Shown here: positions 36,649 to 38,787 of the stretch, one piece after another
How positions within the stretch are numbered: the first letter of the stretch is position 1
Layout: every line of letters starts with the position of its first letter
Assembly (NCBI GenBank): GCA_020634815.1
Contig: JACKBA010000051.1
Coordinates: forward strand, 1 to 38,787
Source of the DNA: Caldilineaceae bacterium
GTDB lineage: Bacteria > Chloroflexota > Anaerolineae > Caldilineales > Caldilineaceae
Reading direction: 5' to 3'
Length of the DNA stretch: 38,787 nucleotides
Notes under the pieces: generated by a model
Database searches by the model: none
What the model was told of the DNA's origin: nothing
The model's input: only the letters and a program-made list of their open reading frames with translations
Program-made: the position numbers and the translations under genes

Positions 36649-38511
36649 CTACTTGCGCTGCATCGTCACGTCCAACTCATACGGATCGGCGGCATCGGCC
36701 GGGATTTCGTAATTGTCCACGGCGACAGCCTTGTAGTCATCGTGCACGACGACGAGTCCGTAGGATTCACCCGGCGTGACCTTGGCATCGAGCTGGAATT
36801 TGCCGCCGCGAGCGCTCGTTCCGCTGGCCGCCACCATGCTCTCGTCGAAGTCGCTATCCGCCCATTCCTGAATCGTGACGCCCGGATTGAGCAGTGCAAT
36901 CAGCGCGCCGGAAATGGTGCGCCGGCTGTTATCCACCTCGCGCACGACGCCGGTGACGTTGACCTTGCTTGTTCGCACGCCGGCGTTGCGTTCGGCCACG
37001 GTGAACTCGCCGCGCTGGGCCAGGCTATCGCCCAGATAGAGTTCCAGCGTAAAGTCGCCCACCGGCAGACCGTCGGGGTGGGTCAGGCTTACCCACGACG
37101 ACCGGATGTTGTTCTCCTCCCACACGTCCGACTCGCTCAGCACTTCGTCGCCGTCATAGAGCCAGCGCGTGCGCCACGGTGTACCCGCCGCCACGTTACT
37201 GACCGGGAAGACGGCATAGACGGTCTTCACGTCCAGGAAGGTATTGCCGCTGTTGATGGGCTTGCCGTCGTCGGTGATCTCCGTGGCAAAGACGATGGGG
37301 CCGAACGATGCCGTCCCGCCGGAGCGTCCGGCCGATCCCACGGTGACCGTCCCCGTGTACAACGGCTTGCCGTCAAGCGTCATGGTGATCTCGAACAGTC
37401 CGTCGGGCAGGCCTTCGTCGCTGAAGAGATGCAGCCAGTTGACGCCGCTGGCGCCGTCGCTCCAGGCAAAGGAGTCGTCATAAGCCGGCTCGCCGTCGAT
37501 GGTCCACTCGTAGGCAAAGGCCTGGCCGTTGCGGAAGCCGGCATACTCGAAGCTGACGTAGAGGTCGGTCGCACCGCTCGGCAGATTCGTCATGGGTGTG
37601 ACGACGCGATTCTGGCGATCCACTTCGTCGCCAAATACCACCGACGACACGCTTGCACTGCGCCCGCGCCCCAGCGACGCCGTGCGCCCGGCGACCTTGC
37701 CCTCATTGCCCTGACCCAGGACCGCGCCGTCATAAAAGCGGAGCGCCATAGCGCCGGGCCGCACCAGGCTGATCTTACCCGCCACGTCGGCGCGCGAGTA
37801 GCCGGCCGTCGGTACGCCGACAAACGCGCCGTTGGCATCGATGGCCAGCCCGCCCGAATTGCCGGGGTTGACCTCGGTGTCGGTCTTGATCCACTCGTAC
37901 TCGCCGTCGAGATCCTCGTCCAAGAAACCCGACACGACGCCCTCGGTATAGGTGACGGTGGCGCCGCCCAATCCCGGATAGCCGATGACGGCCAGCCGGT
38001 CGCCGGGCAGCAGGTCGTCGCTATCCCCGCGCGGGAGCGTGGTCAGGCCGAGATTGGTAGGTAGCGCAGCGGAGGCGTCGTCGATCATGCCGACGACTTG
38101 CAGCAGCGCCAGGTCGAGATTGACATCATGGCCGATCATGCGCGCCATATAGCGCAGCACAGGCGCGCTGCGCAGGTCGGTGGGCATGACGCCGATGGCC
38201 GCCAGCCCTTCCTGGTTGAACCACTCGCCGGTGTCCGGATCGCCCATGACGTGGAAGTTGGTGAGGATCAGCCCCTTCTCGGCATCCATGATCGTGCCGC
38301 TACCGGAGTCGTAGAGATCGCCGTTGTCGTCCGGCACCAGGACGAGCACCGTGGATTTGAGCGCCTGTTGGAGCGCCGTACGCTCGACGGCATTGGCCGG
38401 TTCGGCGGCAAAGGCGCCGCCCAGGACGTAGACAGCCGCTACGATCGCGGCCATCAGGAGCAGCGGGTTGTGCGCCACATTGCGTGCGCGACGAATGATG
38501 CGAACAGCCAT
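36649..38511 (-). CDS. Secreted trypsin-like serine protease with duplicated beta domains
   Basis: A 620-residue protein. The ATG at 38511 follows AAGGAGG and overlaps the upstream gene's stop (TGATG). An N-terminal helix (about 17-35) is a signal peptide or anchor. The trypsin-2/DegP-like domain (about 45-260) has the full triad H86 (TNFHVMGD), D132 (NLDLALLQ) and S218 (NPGNSGGL). No PDZ domain follows. Instead there are two related domains of about 105 residues (about 285-391 and 402-505), each with YEWTIDGE/RWLYDGDE and GLPxGxFxxxxxL patterns, then a carboxypeptidase-regulatory-like beta domain (about 515-615). The extra domains may bind substrate or surface glycan. Family firm; target unknown. 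Confidence 0.88.
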   Translation of the reverse strand: MAVRIIRRARNVAHNPLLLMAAIVAAVYVLGGAFAAEPANAVERTALQQALKSTVLVLVPDDNGDLYDSGSGTIMDAEKGLILTNFHVMGDPDTGEWFNQEGLAAIGVMPTDLRSAPVLRYMARMIGHDVNLDLALLQVVGMIDDASAALPTNLGLTTLPRGDSDDLLPGDRLAVIGYPGLGGATVTYTEGVVSGFLDEDLDGEYEWIKTDTEVNPGNSGGLAIDANGAFVGVPTAGYSRADVAGKISLVRPGAMALRFYDGAVLGQGNEGKVAGRTASLGRGRSASVSSVVFGDEVDRQNRVVTPMTNLPSGATDLYVSFEYAGFRNGQAFAYEWTIDGEPAYDDSFAWSDGASGVNWLHLFSDEGLPDGLFEITMTLDGKPLYTGTVTVGSAGRSGGTASFGPIVFATEITDDGKPINSGNTFLDVKTVYAVFPVSNVAAGTPWRTRWLYDGDEVLSESDVWEENNIRSSWVSLTHPDGLPVGDFTLELYLGDSLAQRGEFTVAERNAGVRTSKVNVTGVVREVDNSRRTISGALIALLNPGVTIQEWADSDFDESMVAASGTSARGGKFQLDAKVTPGESYGLVVVHDDYKAVAVDNYEIPADAADPYELDVTMQRK

Positions 38512-38787
38512 CAGTTGCCTCCTTCCGCGGTATTCGAGCCGCCCTGGAAGCCCGGTGCGGGCGCCCTGGCCGGCGCATCGATCAGCCGCAGGCTGTCGGT
38601 AACGATGGCGAAGTCGCGGGCGCCTGCTTCCCATTCGGTGGCGTCGGCGGTCAGCGCGACCACGTAGAAACGGTCGCCGAGCACGAACATCACATCCTGC
38701 CCCTCGACCACCACCGGCAGGTCGGGCGCGCCGGAGGCGTGGGTGGGGTCGGCGACATAGGCGTACGTCGCGACCAGCGCCGGCACG
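38511..38787 (-). CDS. C-terminal part of a secreted or lipoprotein-like protein (cut by the window edge)
   Basis: Only the last 91 or so residues are present; the start lies beyond the window. The segment GQDVMFVLGDRFYVVALTADATEWEAGARDFAIVTDSLRLID looks like the end of a PsbP/Mog1-like alpha-beta fold, in which a final helix and strand close a ligand-binding sheet. The tail is Pro/Ala/Gly-rich. It overlaps the protease start codon by one base (TGATG), so the two are translationally coupled and probably act together at the cell surface. The family assignment is tentative. Confidence 0.55.
   Translation of the reverse strand, partial: VPALVATYAYVADPTHASGAPDLPVVVEGQDVMFVLGDRFYVVALTADATEWEAGARDFAIVTDSLRLIDAPARAPAPGFQGGSNTAEGGN

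Overview
The window is a GC-rich (roughly 65-70% by eye), gene-dense stretch of a free-living bacterium, most likely a Chloroflexota member of the Anaerolineae/Caldilineae type. That assignment is an inference from gene content: paired fasciclin surface proteins with LPxTG-like tails, a ScyD/ScyE-like protein, a HipA-like kinase with DUF3037, a YfhO/GT-C glycosylation cluster, and seven-base tandem repeats between genes. No 16S or marker gene is present. I saw no phage, insertion sequence, CRISPR array, tRNA or rRNA.

Layout. (1) 4-5322: a c-type cytochrome, then three secreted proteins (one ScyD/ScyE-like beta-propeller, two double-FAS1). Each of the three has a signal peptide, an Ala/Glu-rich low-complexity stalk, an [M/L]PVTG motif, a membrane helix and a basic tail. 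Each is followed by a strong hairpin, and the first two at least look like separate transcription units. (2) 5478-6633, minus strand: DUF3037 and a HipA-like kinase, overlapping. (3) 6824-11155: a GNAT-GrpB fusion, a second GNAT, a cyclophilin, and an unassigned P-loop NTPase paired with a dipeptide-epimerase-like enolase-superfamily enzyme. (4) 11193-15388: a membrane protein, DUF4129, DUF4350 and a MoxR ATPase, an operon type linked to envelope or protein maturation. (5) 15399-19303: small cytoplasmic enzymes (two GNATs, Nudix hydrolase, alkyltransferase-like protein, class III aminotransferase) and a lone antitoxin-like protein. (6) 19348-33070: a surface-glycan island with three GT-C membrane glycosyltransferases, a DegT-type sugar aminotransferase, a polyprenol-phosphate-mannose-synthase-like GT2, a YfhO-like protein, a C39-like peptidase with TPR, and an O-antigen-ligase/polymerase-like protein. 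(7) 33109-33872: a HicAB toxin-antitoxin module behind a near-consensus promoter that overlaps an inverted repeat. (8) 33993-36642: lipoyl synthase, an M20 peptidase and a DinB-like protein. (9) 36649-38787, minus strand: a secreted trypsin-like protease with duplicated beta domains, and the end of one more gene.

The most unusual feature is not a gene. Three intergenic blocks (9035-9214, 18202-18353, 21366-21451) are built from degenerate heptamers arranged as inverted arrays. Each ends 12-13 nt before the start codon of the next gene, and none of those genes has a Shine-Dalgarno sequence. Two blocks share the heptamer RTTGACC and a G-rich centre; the third uses the unrelated heptamer GAGATTG in the same layout. 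A piece of the G-rich centre lies alone before the GNAT-GrpB gene, and a looser example precedes the cyclophilin gene. They resemble the heptameric STRR repeats of cyanobacteria and may serve as leader or promoter elements.

A second trend is that several genes have a TANAAT-like -10 box only 7-13 nt before the start codon, which suggests leaderless or near-leaderless transcripts.
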